5,486 nucleotides of DNA from Trichothermofontia sp037445115 (GTDB lineage: Bacteria > Cyanobacteriota > Cyanobacteriia > B231), in NCBI GenBank assembly GCA_037445115.1, contig JBBILC010000204.1:1-5486 (forward strand). Direction: 5' to 3'. This document shows, in pieces, positions 1 to 5,486 of this stretch. A model generated the notes under the pieces. It did no database searches. It was given only the letters and a program-made list of their open reading frames with translations, and was not told where the DNA came from. Both the position numbers and the translations under genes were made by a program. Numbering within the stretch: position 1 is the first letter of the stretch; every line of letters begins with the position of its first letter.

Positions 1-48
1 CCCATATCTAAAAGGCGCGGAAGGGTTGTGGCGGCGTCATTTGTGTGA
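1..48 (+). CDS. Possible 3' end of an upstream gene (partial)
   Basis: The first forward frame is open from the window edge to a TGA at 46-48 and would give a basic tail ending RGRVVAASFV. Its stop overlaps the GTG start of the next ORF as GTGA, the arrangement typical of translationally coupled genes. Only 15 codons are visible and no family can be recognised. The second forward frame is also open across this stretch, so the true upstream reading frame is undecided. If the downstream membrane protein is a frameshifted C-terminal half, this segment would belong to the same broken gene. Low confidence. Confidence 0.2.
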   Translation, partial: PISKRRGRVVAASFV

Positions 49-1469
49 AGGGTGGCGCGCTCGATCTCGCCGTGGCCAATGTGCTCATCGGTGGGCTGTT
101 AATGCTCTGGAGCCGCTGGTATTGGCGATCGCGTCGCGTCGCACCTGCCTACTGGAAACGCATACTCCCCCTGGTGGTGGCCCTGCTGGGTTGGGGCTTG
201 CGGCTAGAGGTCGTGACTGCCTGGACGGGGCTGTTAACCCTGGCAACGGCGAGCGTGGCCTTGGGGGTCGGGGGGTATGCCCCCTACTGGCGACCGGTGC
301 AGGTTATGGGGTTGATTGGGCTATCCGTGGGGATTTATGAAGGGGTGGGTTACCAACTCTCCCAGGCATCGGGGGGCAGTGCGGCGGATGGTGCCCTGAT
401 TCTGGCCGGGACCACGGCGGCGATCGTACTCATCTGTCAGTTGGGTCAACGGCTCTGGGTGCGACTCCTGGGGCTACCCCCGGCAACCTTCATACTCTGG
501 GCTAATTTGCACTGGGGCCTGGGGATCTTGCTCATGGTCTGGGCGATGGGGATCAGTCTGCTGACCCCCCCCACCCTTAAGCCCTTCGGGTTAGCGATCG
601 CGGCCTACCTCTGTCTCTATGCCCTCTGGCAGGGACGGCTGGCAACCTTCTCGGCAGCCGCCGATCGGTGGGTTTACGCGGGCCTGGGGCAGGGCTTATT
701 GCTGCTGGGGTTTGCCCGCATTAACTGGCCTGAGTTGAGTGTGTTCGATAATTGGCTGGGGTTTGTTGCCTGTGGCCTTGGCCTGGTTTGGCATAGCCTC
801 CCCTGGTCACGCTGGGGCTGGCGATCGCAACCCTGGCAACGCGCCGCGATCGCCCTCCCCCTCGTCACAGCCTTGATGACGACCTTGGATTGGTTGCATC
901 CCGGCAATGCCCTCATCGCTGCGGGTTACTATGCTGGACTGGCCTATCGAGCACGACGGTTCCGGTTGACCTATATCAGCGTTTTCCTGGCCGACTGGGC
1001 GGTTTGGCGTTGGCTCGATCAGCAGGCGATCGCCGATCCCCTCCTGGGCATTCTTCCCCTGGCCCTGACCCTGCTTTACATTGCCCAATTTGATCCAGGG
1101 CTGGGGCACCGGGAACAGCGGGACAGTCGCCACCTGTTACGGCTGGTGGGGCTGGGGCTAATCCAGGGCGTTATGTTGTTTAGCGATCGCTACACGGGTA
1201 TCGCCGTCGGGGGCGTGAGTCTCCTCTCCCTCCTGGTGGGGCTGGGACTCAAAATTCGTGCGCCCCTTTATGTCGGCACCGCCATCTTTCTGGCCAATAT
1301 CTTTAACCAGTTGATTATTCTCAACCAGATCTATCCCCTCACCAAGTGGATTGTGGGCCTGATGGTCGGGAGTGTTCTGATCTGGCTGGCTGCCACCTTT
1401 GAAACCCGACGGCTACAACTGCGATCGCTCGTCCAAAGCTGGTCCGAAATTCTCGACCAATGGGAATAG
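45..1469 (+). CDS. Polytopic membrane protein of unknown function, possibly a C-terminal portion of a longer protein
   Basis: A 474-residue, extremely hydrophobic protein, presumably in the plasma or thylakoid membrane. Hydrophobic stretches fall near residues 5-24, 39-57, 60-78, 85-103, 115-134, 150-173, 180-196, 209-223, 236-252, 267-301 (two), 308-325, 332-348, 364-379, 384-402, 408-427 and 432-451, about 15-17 segments with short loops and no soluble domain. The C-terminal region (about 406-474), with YVGTAIFLANIFNQL, a YPLTKW turn and LAATFETRR before an acidic DQWE end, resembles the end of large cyanobacterial multi-spanning proteins related to the DUF2157 type; that is from memory and needs a search. 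The GTG at 45 is the only start after the in-frame TAA at 9-11, and no Shine-Dalgarno sits at proper distance (GAAGGG is about 20 bases away). As remembered, relatives are longer, so the N-terminus may be lost or in another frame. Seven HIP1 octamers lie inside. No catalytic motif was seen. Confidence 0.85.
   Translation: MKGGALDLAVANVLIGGLLMLWSRWYWRSRRVAPAYWKRILPLVVALLGWGLRLEVVTAWTGLLTLATASVALGVGGYAPYWRPVQVMGLIGLSVGIYEGVGYQLSQASGGSAADGALILAGTTAAIVLICQLGQRLWVRLLGLPPATFILWANLHWGLGILLMVWAMGISLLTPPTLKPFGLAIAAYLCLYALWQGRLATFSAAADRWVYAGLGQGLLLLGFARINWPELSVFDNWLGFVACGLGLVWHSLPWSRWGWRSQPWQRAAIALPLVTALMTTLDWLHPGNALIAAGYYAGLAYRARRFRLTYISVFLADWAVWRWLDQQAIADPLLGILPLALTLLYIAQFDPGLGHREQRDSRHLLRLVGLGLIQGVMLFSDRYTGIAVGGVSLLSLLVGLGLKIRAPLYVGTAIFLANIFNQLIILNQIYPLTKWIVGLMVGSVLIWLAATFETRRLQLRSLVQSWSEILDQWE
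125..1428. repeat. Cluster of seven HIP1 octamers (GCGATCGC)
   Basis: Exact GCGATCGC copies lie at 125-132, 594-601, 821-828, 846-853, 1026-1033, 1183-1190 and 1421-1428, all inside the membrane-protein gene. One more exact copy is at 4000-4007 in the kinase gene. Chance expectation for a fixed octamer at even base composition is below 0.1 for the whole window. HIP1 is known as a highly iterated palindrome in many cyanobacterial genomes. None was found in the 4566-5486 region. Confidence 0.9.
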
Positions 1470-1492
1470 GCAGATGGGCTGCCTTTGATTGG
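1457..1492. terminator. Imperfect hairpin at the membrane-protein stop codon, possible terminator
   Basis: AGGCAG (1468-1473) pairs with CTGCCT (1479-1484) around the loop ATGGG, and CCAAT (1457-1461) pairs with ATTGG (1488-1492) outside an internal loop. The structure spans the TAG stop at 1467-1469, in the gap between convergent transcription units. Only a short TTT follows the inner stem, so it is not a textbook intrinsic terminator. The role is inferred from position. Confidence 0.25.
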
Positions 1493-1503
1493 GGAATAAC
1501 TGG

Positions 1504-1509
1504 AAAAAA
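1504..1509 (-). terminator. T6 tract just after the tRNA, possible transcript end
   Basis: On the minus strand the tRNA 3' end (1513) is followed by GTT-type bases and then six T residues (A6 on the plus strand). The stable acceptor and T-arm helices followed by this tract could end transcription. No separate GC-rich hairpin precedes the tract, so this is a weak call. Confidence 0.25.
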
Positions 1510-1512
1510 CAA

Positions 1513-1584
1513 CTGGGGCGCTAGGATTCGAACCTAGGGATGGCGGGACCAAAACCCGCTGCCTTACCGCTTGGCTACGCCCCA
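1513..1584 (-). tRNA. tRNA-Gln (anticodon UUG)
   Basis: The minus strand folds into a complete 72-base cloverleaf. The acceptor stem is TGGGGCG/CGCCCCA, the D-arm stem GCC/GGC encloses AAGCGGTAA, and the anticodon stem GCGGG/CCCGC holds the loop TTTTGGT. The five-base variable loop is CATCC, and the T-arm CTAGG/CCTAG carries TTCGAAT. Loop positions 34-36 read TTG, which decodes CAA (and CAG by wobble), so the tRNA is glutaminyl. The U1-A72 first pair and G73 discriminator are the identity features expected of tRNA-Gln. CCA is not encoded and must be added after transcription. The gene lies between the convergent membrane-protein and kinase genes, on the kinase strand. All stems pair fully, with no sign of decay. 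Confidence 0.97.
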
Positions 1585-1605
1585 TCGCTCGTAGACACGA
1601 ATTTT

Positions 1606-1614
1606 AGTGTAGCA
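1606..1614 (-). promoter_or_regulatory. Extended -10 promoter for tRNA-Gln
   Basis: Reading the minus strand, TGC precedes TACACT (1611-1606), matching an extended -10 (TGn plus a TATAAT-like hexamer). A start about seven bases downstream would fall near 1599 and leave a leader of about 15 bases before the tRNA. A perfect TTGACA lies at 1624-1619, but only 7 bases separate it from TACACT, so the two cannot form a standard -35/-10 pair. Promoter assignment is inferred from these matches and the position. Confidence 0.4.
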
Positions 1615-1670
1615 GACCTGTCAACACTTTTTCTACCCTCGTCTGGGAAAAATTTGCGGCGATGATCTCC

Positions 1671-4565
1671 CTAACTGGCAACTGGGGTTAACGCAAGGGG
1701 AATACGCACCCAAAAAGCCGCCCCCTGTCCCGGTTTCGACTCACAGATGAGGCTGCCCCGATGGCGCTCCACAACAATCTGATAGCTAATCGAAAGGCCC
1801 AGCCCGGTCCCTTGGCCCACGGGCTTGGTGGTGAAGAAGGGATCAAAGAGGCGCTGCTGCACCGTTTCTGATAAGCCCGGACCATTATCCTGGATGCAGA
1901 TGGCGGCGAACGCTTGTCCATCAAGGGTTTGGACTTCGGTGCGGATGGTGATAACCGGATCATCCTGATCATTAAGGGCATCGATCGCATTGCTCAGGAT
2001 ATTCATAAACACCTGGTTCATTGGCCCCGCGTAGCACTCCACCTGGGGTAATGGGGTGTAGTGCTTCTCAATGCGAATCCCCGCCCGTTTCCCCACAGGC
2101 TTCAGGCGGCTTTGCAAAATCAGCAGGGTATTTTCCAGCCCTTCGTGGATATCCACCGGTTTCAACTCCGCCTCATCTAACCGGGAGAAGTTGCGTAAGG
2201 AGAGGACAATCTGGCGAATGCGATCGGTGCCAATCTTCATCGAATTCAGCAGATTGGGCAAATCTTCGGCAATAAAGCCTAGGTCGATCGCCTCTGTCAG
2301 TTCGCGGACTTCTGGCACCGCCTCTGGATAGTTGCGCTGGTAGCACTCCAGTAAATCAAGCAGATCGTGGGTATAGTTGCTGGCGTGGTTTAGGTTGCCG
2401 CTGATAAAGCTCACCGGGTTGTTAATCTCGTGGGCGATCCCGGCGACCATTTGTCCCAAACTCGACATCTTCTCACTTTGGATCAGTTGGGCTTGGGTGT
2501 GTTTCAGGTTGCGCAGGGCTTCGCTTAACTGGTGGGCCTGACTCTCGGCGGCAAAGGCGGAGGCCCGACTTTTCGCAAACAATTCTGCCTGGTCGATCGC
2601 CAGCGCCAGTTGATCCCGAACCGCTTGGAGTAACTCCACCTCACTGCTACGCCACGGGCGGGGTTCATCACATTGGGTACAGACGATCGCCCCCAATTGC
2701 CCTGCGCAGGTCTCCAGGGGCACCACCAATTGGGCCGTCACCGCGAGATCCGAGAGGAGAATTTGGCTCTCCGCCGTGGCTGTTGGCAGTTGGGTCGCAT
2801 CATCCAGGCGCAGGGTTTCCAACCGCTCTAACTTTTCCACGAGGCCAGTACGCGGCCCAACCAGACAATCCCCTAGCGACGTGGGCAGGTCCGCATCCCG
2901 CGCTTCATGGGTAATGGCCAGCAGGGGGGGATCGCATTGGGGCCAATACCAGACAAAATGGCAACACTTGATTTGTAGGAGGCCCCGAATTTCCTGCACG
3001 GCGGTTTTCAGGATGGTATCCAATTCCAGGGAGTTGTGGATTTGGCGGGCTAACCGGAACAACAGGGCTTCCCGGCGACTTAGCAATTCCCCCCGTGCCC
3101 AAGCGCGATCGATGGCCACGGCAATATCATGGGCCACCCAATCGAGGATGGCGTAGGCTGCATCCGTGAAGGGTTGCCGCCGGAAGATGGCCATCACGCC
3201 CACCAGGCGATCTTCGACAATCAGGGGATACCCGGCAAAGGCAATCACTCGCTCCTGCTTGACCCAATCAGCATTGGCCACACACAGATCATGGAGAACC
3301 GTGTTGGTCAGATAGGGCTGGCCAGTATGGGCGATAAAGCCGACCATTGAGATCCCAGGGGAAATTAGGGCGGGGAAGTCGTCTGTCGGGGTATGCTCAC
3401 CCGCCACCGCCTGCTGTTCCAGGAGATTCGTGGTGGTGTTCAATGTCCACAGGTAGGCAAAGGTATCGCTCAGGTGGGTCACGATCGCCGCCAAGGCGGC
3501 CTGGAGACTCTCCCCCAAACTGCCCCCGTGGGCAAGGGCAAGGCTAACTGCCGCCCCCAAGGCCGAGAGAGTGGTTCGCTCAGCTAGGGCAGCTTCTGCC
3601 TGTTTGACGATCGTCACATCTCGGCAAAATATGGCGATGCCCGTCGGTTCCGGGTAGATCCGTATCTCTAACCAGATCCCCAGGGGGGCGTAAAACAGAT
3701 CCAACTGCACGGCCTGTTGTTCGTTGAGTACCCGCTCGGCAGCCTCGGCAAAGGGGGGGCTGTGTAGCTCTGGCAACACGACCCAAATGGATTGGGTGAG
3801 CACTTCCTCCCGGGTTTTTAAGAACAATTGCTCGGCGCGGGGGTTGAGGTCAGTAAACCGCCATTGGTTGTCCAAGCTGAAATAGCCCTCGGTGATCCGC
3901 TCTAGGAGTTGACGATGGGCATCGTGGGCCGCCTGCGGAGAACTGATTAGGGGCGTAGGGGAGGCTTCGGGCAGTTCACTGGGGTAGGCCAGGGGAGGCG
4001 CGATCGCCGCTGGCGTTGCGGTGGCGGGCTGAAGGGACGGGTAAACTGTCGGCGAGCGGCGGCGATGCTCTTCTGGCAAAGGAACGCGATCGAGGTAAAC
4101 CGCAATCTGTCGGGAGAGCGCCAGCAGGGCATGGTGTTGGGCCGCCGGTAACTGCCGGGGTGACAGATCCATGACTCCCAGGCACCCGATCGTCCCGCCC
4201 CTCGTCGATCGCAGGGGGATACCTGCATAGAACCGCAGATGGGGGGCCTGTGTGACTAGGGGAGTGTGGGCAAAGCGGGCGTCCAGGGACAGATCCGGCA
4301 CCAGGAGGATCTCGGTGGCGGCCAGCGTCGGCTCACAGAAGGGTAGGGGGTAGGGCATCAGCGGGGTTGCGAAGCCAATCATTGCCTTAATCCAGTGCTG
4401 ATCGTCTAGCAACAGGCTGATAAATGCGATCGGCGTTTGGCTAATAAAAGCTGCCAGCCGAACCCAGTCGTCCAACCCAGCTACCGTGGGTCCGGTGTTC
4501 AGGGGGGGATAGGCTGGCACAAGCGCTGACCATTCCGTTTGCTTCTCTGGTAGGGGCGCTGACAT
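1671..4565 (-). CDS. Soluble multi-sensor histidine kinase (GAF-PAS-GAF-GAF-HisKA-HATPase)
   Basis: A 964-residue cytoplasmic sensor kinase without membrane segments, expected to autophosphorylate on histidine and pass the phosphate to a separate response regulator. Domains in order: GAF 1 (about 31-160, with CEPT, VPDLSLDARFA and HLRFYAGIPL); a Pro/Ala-rich linker (161-210); PAS (213-329); GAF 2 (335-490); GAF 3 (500-662); a coiled-coil-like linker to about 700; HisKA with H-box AHEINNP (phospho-acceptor His712); then the ATPase with N-box NILSNAIDAL (852-864 region), G1 DNGPGL (893-898), F-box FDPFFTTK (907-914) and G2 GTGLGLS (919-925). All catalytic motifs are intact. GAF 3 resembles those of cyanobacterial phytochrome-like kinases but lacks the Cys-His pair expected before its AQLVVPL strand, so bilin binding is unlikely. 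No receiver or output domain is fused. The ATG at 4565 is the first start after an in-frame TAA at 4589-4587; no Shine-Dalgarno is visible. The ligand is unknown. Confidence 0.95.
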   Translation of the reverse strand: MSAPLPEKQTEWSALVPAYPPLNTGPTVAGLDDWVRLAAFISQTPIAFISLLLDDQHWIKAMIGFATPLMPYPLPFCEPTLAATEILLVPDLSLDARFAHTPLVTQAPHLRFYAGIPLRSTRGGTIGCLGVMDLSPRQLPAAQHHALLALSRQIAVYLDRVPLPEEHRRRSPTVYPSLQPATATPAAIAPPLAYPSELPEASPTPLISSPQAAHDAHRQLLERITEGYFSLDNQWRFTDLNPRAEQLFLKTREEVLTQSIWVVLPELHSPPFAEAAERVLNEQQAVQLDLFYAPLGIWLEIRIYPEPTGIAIFCRDVTIVKQAEAALAERTTLSALGAAVSLALAHGGSLGESLQAALAAIVTHLSDTFAYLWTLNTTTNLLEQQAVAGEHTPTDDFPALISPGISMVGFIAHTGQPYLTNTVLHDLCVANADWVKQERVIAFAGYPLIVEDRLVGVMAIFRRQPFTDAAYAILDWVAHDIAVAIDRAWARGELLSRREALLFRLARQIHNSLELDTILKTAVQEIRGLLQIKCCHFVWYWPQCDPPLLAITHEARDADLPTSLGDCLVGPRTGLVEKLERLETLRLDDATQLPTATAESQILLSDLAVTAQLVVPLETCAGQLGAIVCTQCDEPRPWRSSEVELLQAVRDQLALAIDQAELFAKSRASAFAAESQAHQLSEALRNLKHTQAQLIQSEKMSSLGQMVAGIAHEINNPVSFISGNLNHASNYTHDLLDLLECYQRNYPEAVPEVRELTEAIDLGFIAEDLPNLLNSMKIGTDRIRQIVLSLRNFSRLDEAELKPVDIHEGLENTLLILQSRLKPVGKRAGIRIEKHYTPLPQVECYAGPMNQVFMNILSNAIDALNDQDDPVITIRTEVQTLDGQAFAAICIQDNGPGLSETVQQRLFDPFFTTKPVGQGTGLGLSISYQIVVERHRGSLICESKPGQGAAFWVRIPLALTPVAS

Positions 4566-4640
4566 CGTAGGACGTAGTGACTTGAGTTAAGTAGATCGAG
4601 CTATGTATGTCTTCAGGACTTCAGAGGGGATAACGGGATA

Positions 4641-4853
4641 ATGCCAAAAATGGACTGCTGGTTGGGGGACACCCTGGCTGGGGGAGGGAATGCTTCCGGC
4701 GACTGATGCGGGAGGACGGACCGTGCGTCGCCTTGCAGAGTCACCCACACGAATCGGCATCCCCTCGATGAGTGACGTTAGGACCCAGGCAACCTAGGTC
4801 CTGGATTCAGGGCATGGCAAATAGCCCAGTCGATCGAGACTAGTTTTTGCCAT
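4641..4853. ncRNA. Candidate structured RNA of unknown class (strand uncertain)
   Basis: By eye the segment folds into a nested structure. Terminal stem: ATGCCAAAAA (4641-4650) with TTTTTGCCAT (4844-4853), 9 of 10 pairs. Next: GACTG (4653-4657) with CAGTC (4827-4831), and CCCTG (4672-4676) with CAGGG (4808-4812). Inside are GAGGGAATGC (4684-4693) with GCATCCCCTC (4757-4766), 9 of 10 pairs, enclosing the hairpin GGCGAC/GTCGCC (4698-4703, 4727-4732), and a separate hairpin AGGACCcAGG/CCTaGGTCCT (4780-4802). Alternative pairings exist, such as GTCAC/GTGAC (4740-4744, 4772-4776), which would form a pseudoknot with the 4684-4766 stem. The T5 at 4844-4848 follows a weak AGTC/GACT hairpin, a mild hint for plus-strand termination. 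On the minus strand it would be a kinase leader. It matches no riboswitch, 6S, SRP, tmRNA or RNase P core I recognise. The sequence is GC-rich, so chance pairing is a real alternative. Confidence 0.3.
4658..4689. repeat. Tandem 16-base repeat, two G-rich copies
   Basis: CTGGTTGGGGGACACC (4658-4673) is followed directly by CTGGCTGGGGGAGGGA (4674-4689). The first 12 bases of the units match at 11 positions. The block carries several G-runs on the plus strand and sits in the 5' part of the candidate structured RNA. Its function is unknown. Confidence 0.6.
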
Positions 4854-4987
4854 AAAGCCATTCATCAAATGCTCCTGACGATACCGATCGCATCCAATGG
4901 GATATGGCCTCAAGTGTGCCGTCCAAGCCAAACCGAAAATACGCTTAAATTTGGCCAGCTAGACAAACTGACCAGTATGATGAAAAT

Positions 4988-5449
4988 ATGGCAAATAGGA
5001 AGGAATGTGTAAATAGTCAATACAGCACTTCCATACTTGGTGAGGTACAGACAAGGGGCTTAAGCCCCTTGTTTACAAGGCTTGACAGTACTTCATTAGA
5101 GAGCGATCGGCTTGCGGGGGGGAGTGGTAATGACAGTTTATTAGGAGGCAGTGGCAATGATTATTTTGTGTACGATACAAACGCAGCCTTTACAGCCACC
5201 GCCGTTGGGTTAGATACCCTCTTTGACTTTAGTGCCAATGACTTTATTGTCCTGGATAAAACAACCTTTACTAGGCTTGCCAGTACAGCAGGCACCGGCT
5301 TCAACATTAGCTCAGATTTCGGCTTCGCGAATGACCTAGCGGCCATTGCGAGTAGTACGGCTCGTATTGTGTATAACCCAACTGATGGCGGCCTCTTCTA
5401 TAACGAAAATGGTGGTGAGTCAGGTTTGGGATCAGGGCAGAAGTGTTGA
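4988..5449 (+). CDS. RTX calcium-binding repeat protein, probable C-terminal fragment
   Basis: A 153-residue ORF. Residues 44-52 (GGSGNDSLL) and 53-61 (GGSGNDYFV) are RTX nonapeptides of the GGxGxDxux type that bind calcium in a parallel beta-roll; SDRLAG before them looks like a partial third unit. Residues 61-150 (FVYDTNAAFTATAVGLDTLFDF, IVLDKTTF, ARIVYN, GGLFYNENG, GLGSG) match the C-terminal domain common on secreted cyanobacterial RTX proteins, which often carries the type I secretion signal. Such proteins normally have many more repeats upstream and, as I recall the family, run on after GSG with GQFATL-like residues. Here the frame ends at once in QKC. Residues 1-38 look unrelated to RTX, and codons 22-29 lie in a palindrome. 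The ATG at 4988 has no Shine-Dalgarno; the frame is open from 4949 after a TAA. It is AT-richer than its neighbours. Most likely a remnant rather than a functional gene. Confidence 0.6.
   Translation: MANRKECVNSQYSTSILGEVQTRGLSPLFTRLDSTSLESDRLAGGSGNDSLLGGSGNDYFVYDTNAAFTATAVGLDTLFDFSANDFIVLDKTTFTRLASTAGTGFNISSDFGFANDLAAIASSTARIVYNPTDGGLFYNENGGESGLGSGQKC
4995..5016 (+). repeat. Left copy of an imperfect direct repeat flanking the RTX fragment
   Basis: ATAGGAAGGAATGTGT followed by AAATAG here resembles ATAGGAAATGTGT followed by TAAAAAATAG at 5453-5475. The copies differ by a 3-base and a smaller indel. They lie about 458 bases apart on either side of the recognisable RTX coding sequence. AT-rich composition makes a chance match possible. 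Confidence 0.3.
5051..5072. repeat. Perfect 22-base palindrome
   Basis: ACAAGGGGCTT (5051-5061) is followed by its exact reverse complement AAGCCCCTTGT (5062-5072). A third arm, ACAAGG (5075-5080), lies two bases on and can pair with CCTTGT (5067-5072), allowing alternative hairpins. From memory, very similar AAGGGGCTTAAGCCCCTT palindromes are scattered in several filamentous cyanobacterial genomes; this needs a genome search. It lies inside the N-terminal, non-RTX part of the RTX ORF. A hairpin with TTGTTTAC after it could also act as a weak terminator. Confidence 0.75.
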
Positions 5450-5452
5450 ATG

Positions 5453-5475
5453 ATAGGAAATGTGTTAAAAAATAG
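5453..5475 (+). repeat. Right copy of an imperfect direct repeat flanking the RTX fragment
   Basis: This is the partner of the 4995-5016 copy. It begins four bases after the RTX ORF stop codon. The shared core is ATAGGAA, ATGTGT and AAATAG in the same order. The remaining bases to the window end (5476-5486) show nothing recognisable. Confidence 0.3.
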
Positions 5476-5486
5476 CCTCTAATCGT

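Larger units (their letters stand above)
4566..4987. other. 422-base intergenic region without a protein gene
   Basis: The region separates the divergent kinase (-) and RTX fragment (+). No reading frame in it looks coding. The first 75 bases upstream of the kinase hold no convincing promoter. A direct repeat GGGATAA occurs at 4627-4633 and 4635-4641. From 4641 to 4853 the sequence has many complementary segments (see the candidate RNA). From 4854 to 4987 it is AT-richer and featureless apart from TATGAT at 4976-4981, a 5/6 match to a -10 box with only a poor TTGGCC 19 bases upstream. That box would place a start at about 4988, on the ATG of the RTX ORF. Confidence 0.6.

Noticed and set aside
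674..1133. Minus-strand reading frames of 80 and 108 codons inside the membrane-protein gene
   Set aside because: They lie opposite a convincing hydrophobic coding frame, have no recognisable domain, and arise from the GC-rich composition.
1331..1585. Minus-strand frame of 84 codons running from the tRNA into the membrane-protein 3' end
   Set aside because: It begins inside the tRNA gene and has no plausible protein features.
1628..1652. Inverted repeat TTTTT..CCC / GGG..AAAAA between the tRNA promoter and the kinase stop
   Set aside because: The T-tract comes before the hairpin on both strands, so it cannot be a normal intrinsic terminator; the stem is also short and bulged.
2021..3587. 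Several plus-strand frames of 64-126 codons opposite the kinase gene
   Set aside because: The kinase frame has intact domain motifs throughout this stretch; these frames are basic, low-complexity translations of its complement.
4637..4642. GATAAT as a -10 box for a plus-strand transcript of the candidate RNA
   Set aside because: No -35-like hexamer sits at workable spacing, and the implied start would fall inside the terminal stem.
4641..4853. Known structured RNA such as 6S, SRP RNA, tmRNA, RNase P, cobalamin or glutamine riboswitch, or group II intron domain V
   Set aside because: I looked for the conserved cores of these classes on both strands and recognised none; the branched fold is also unlike the single rod of 6S RNA.
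5161..5346. Minus-strand frame of 61 codons within the RTX fragment
   Set aside because: It is the complement of the clear RTX C-terminal coding frame and shows no independent features.

Overview
The window looks cyanobacterial and chromosomal. The evidence is seven exact copies of the octamer GCGATCGC (HIP1, a hallmark of many cyanobacterial genomes) in one gene and an eighth in another, a soluble GAF/PAS/GAF/GAF histidine kinase of the kind common in filamentous cyanobacteria, a tRNA without an encoded CCA end, and a cyanobacterial-style RTX C-terminal domain. The genus cannot be fixed from the sequence; a GC-rich filamentous, Leptolyngbya-like lineage is a guess.

Layout. Positions 45-1469 (+) encode a very hydrophobic polytopic membrane protein of unknown function. 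Its C-terminal end resembles that of large cyanobacterial membrane proteins, and its N-terminus looks short. A possible upstream gene ends at 48 and overlaps this start in a GTGA arrangement. A short gap holds an imperfect hairpin and a minus-strand tRNA-Gln(UUG) at 1513-1584 with its own likely extended -10 promoter. Positions 1671-4565 (-) encode a 964-residue sensor histidine kinase with intact catalytic motifs and no response regulator in view. It converges on the membrane-protein gene, with the tRNA between them.

The remaining 0.9 kb differs in character. Positions 4566-4987 contain no credible protein gene. About 210 bases of this stretch (4641-4853) can be drawn as a nested, multibranched RNA fold closed by a terminal stem, with a tandem 16-base repeat inside. 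Positions 4988-5449 (+) encode a 153-residue ORF carrying two RTX calcium-binding nonapeptides and a recognisable RTX C-terminal domain. It appears cut at both ends, its first 40 codons include a perfect 22-base palindrome, and imperfect direct repeats flank it. This end reads as a degraded or rearranged accessory patch.

No pathway links the three protein genes. The kinase probably acts through a regulator encoded elsewhere. The best candidate for something undescribed is the structured intergenic segment at 4641-4853; the second is the repeat-bounded RTX fragment. Neither is proven by sequence inspection alone.
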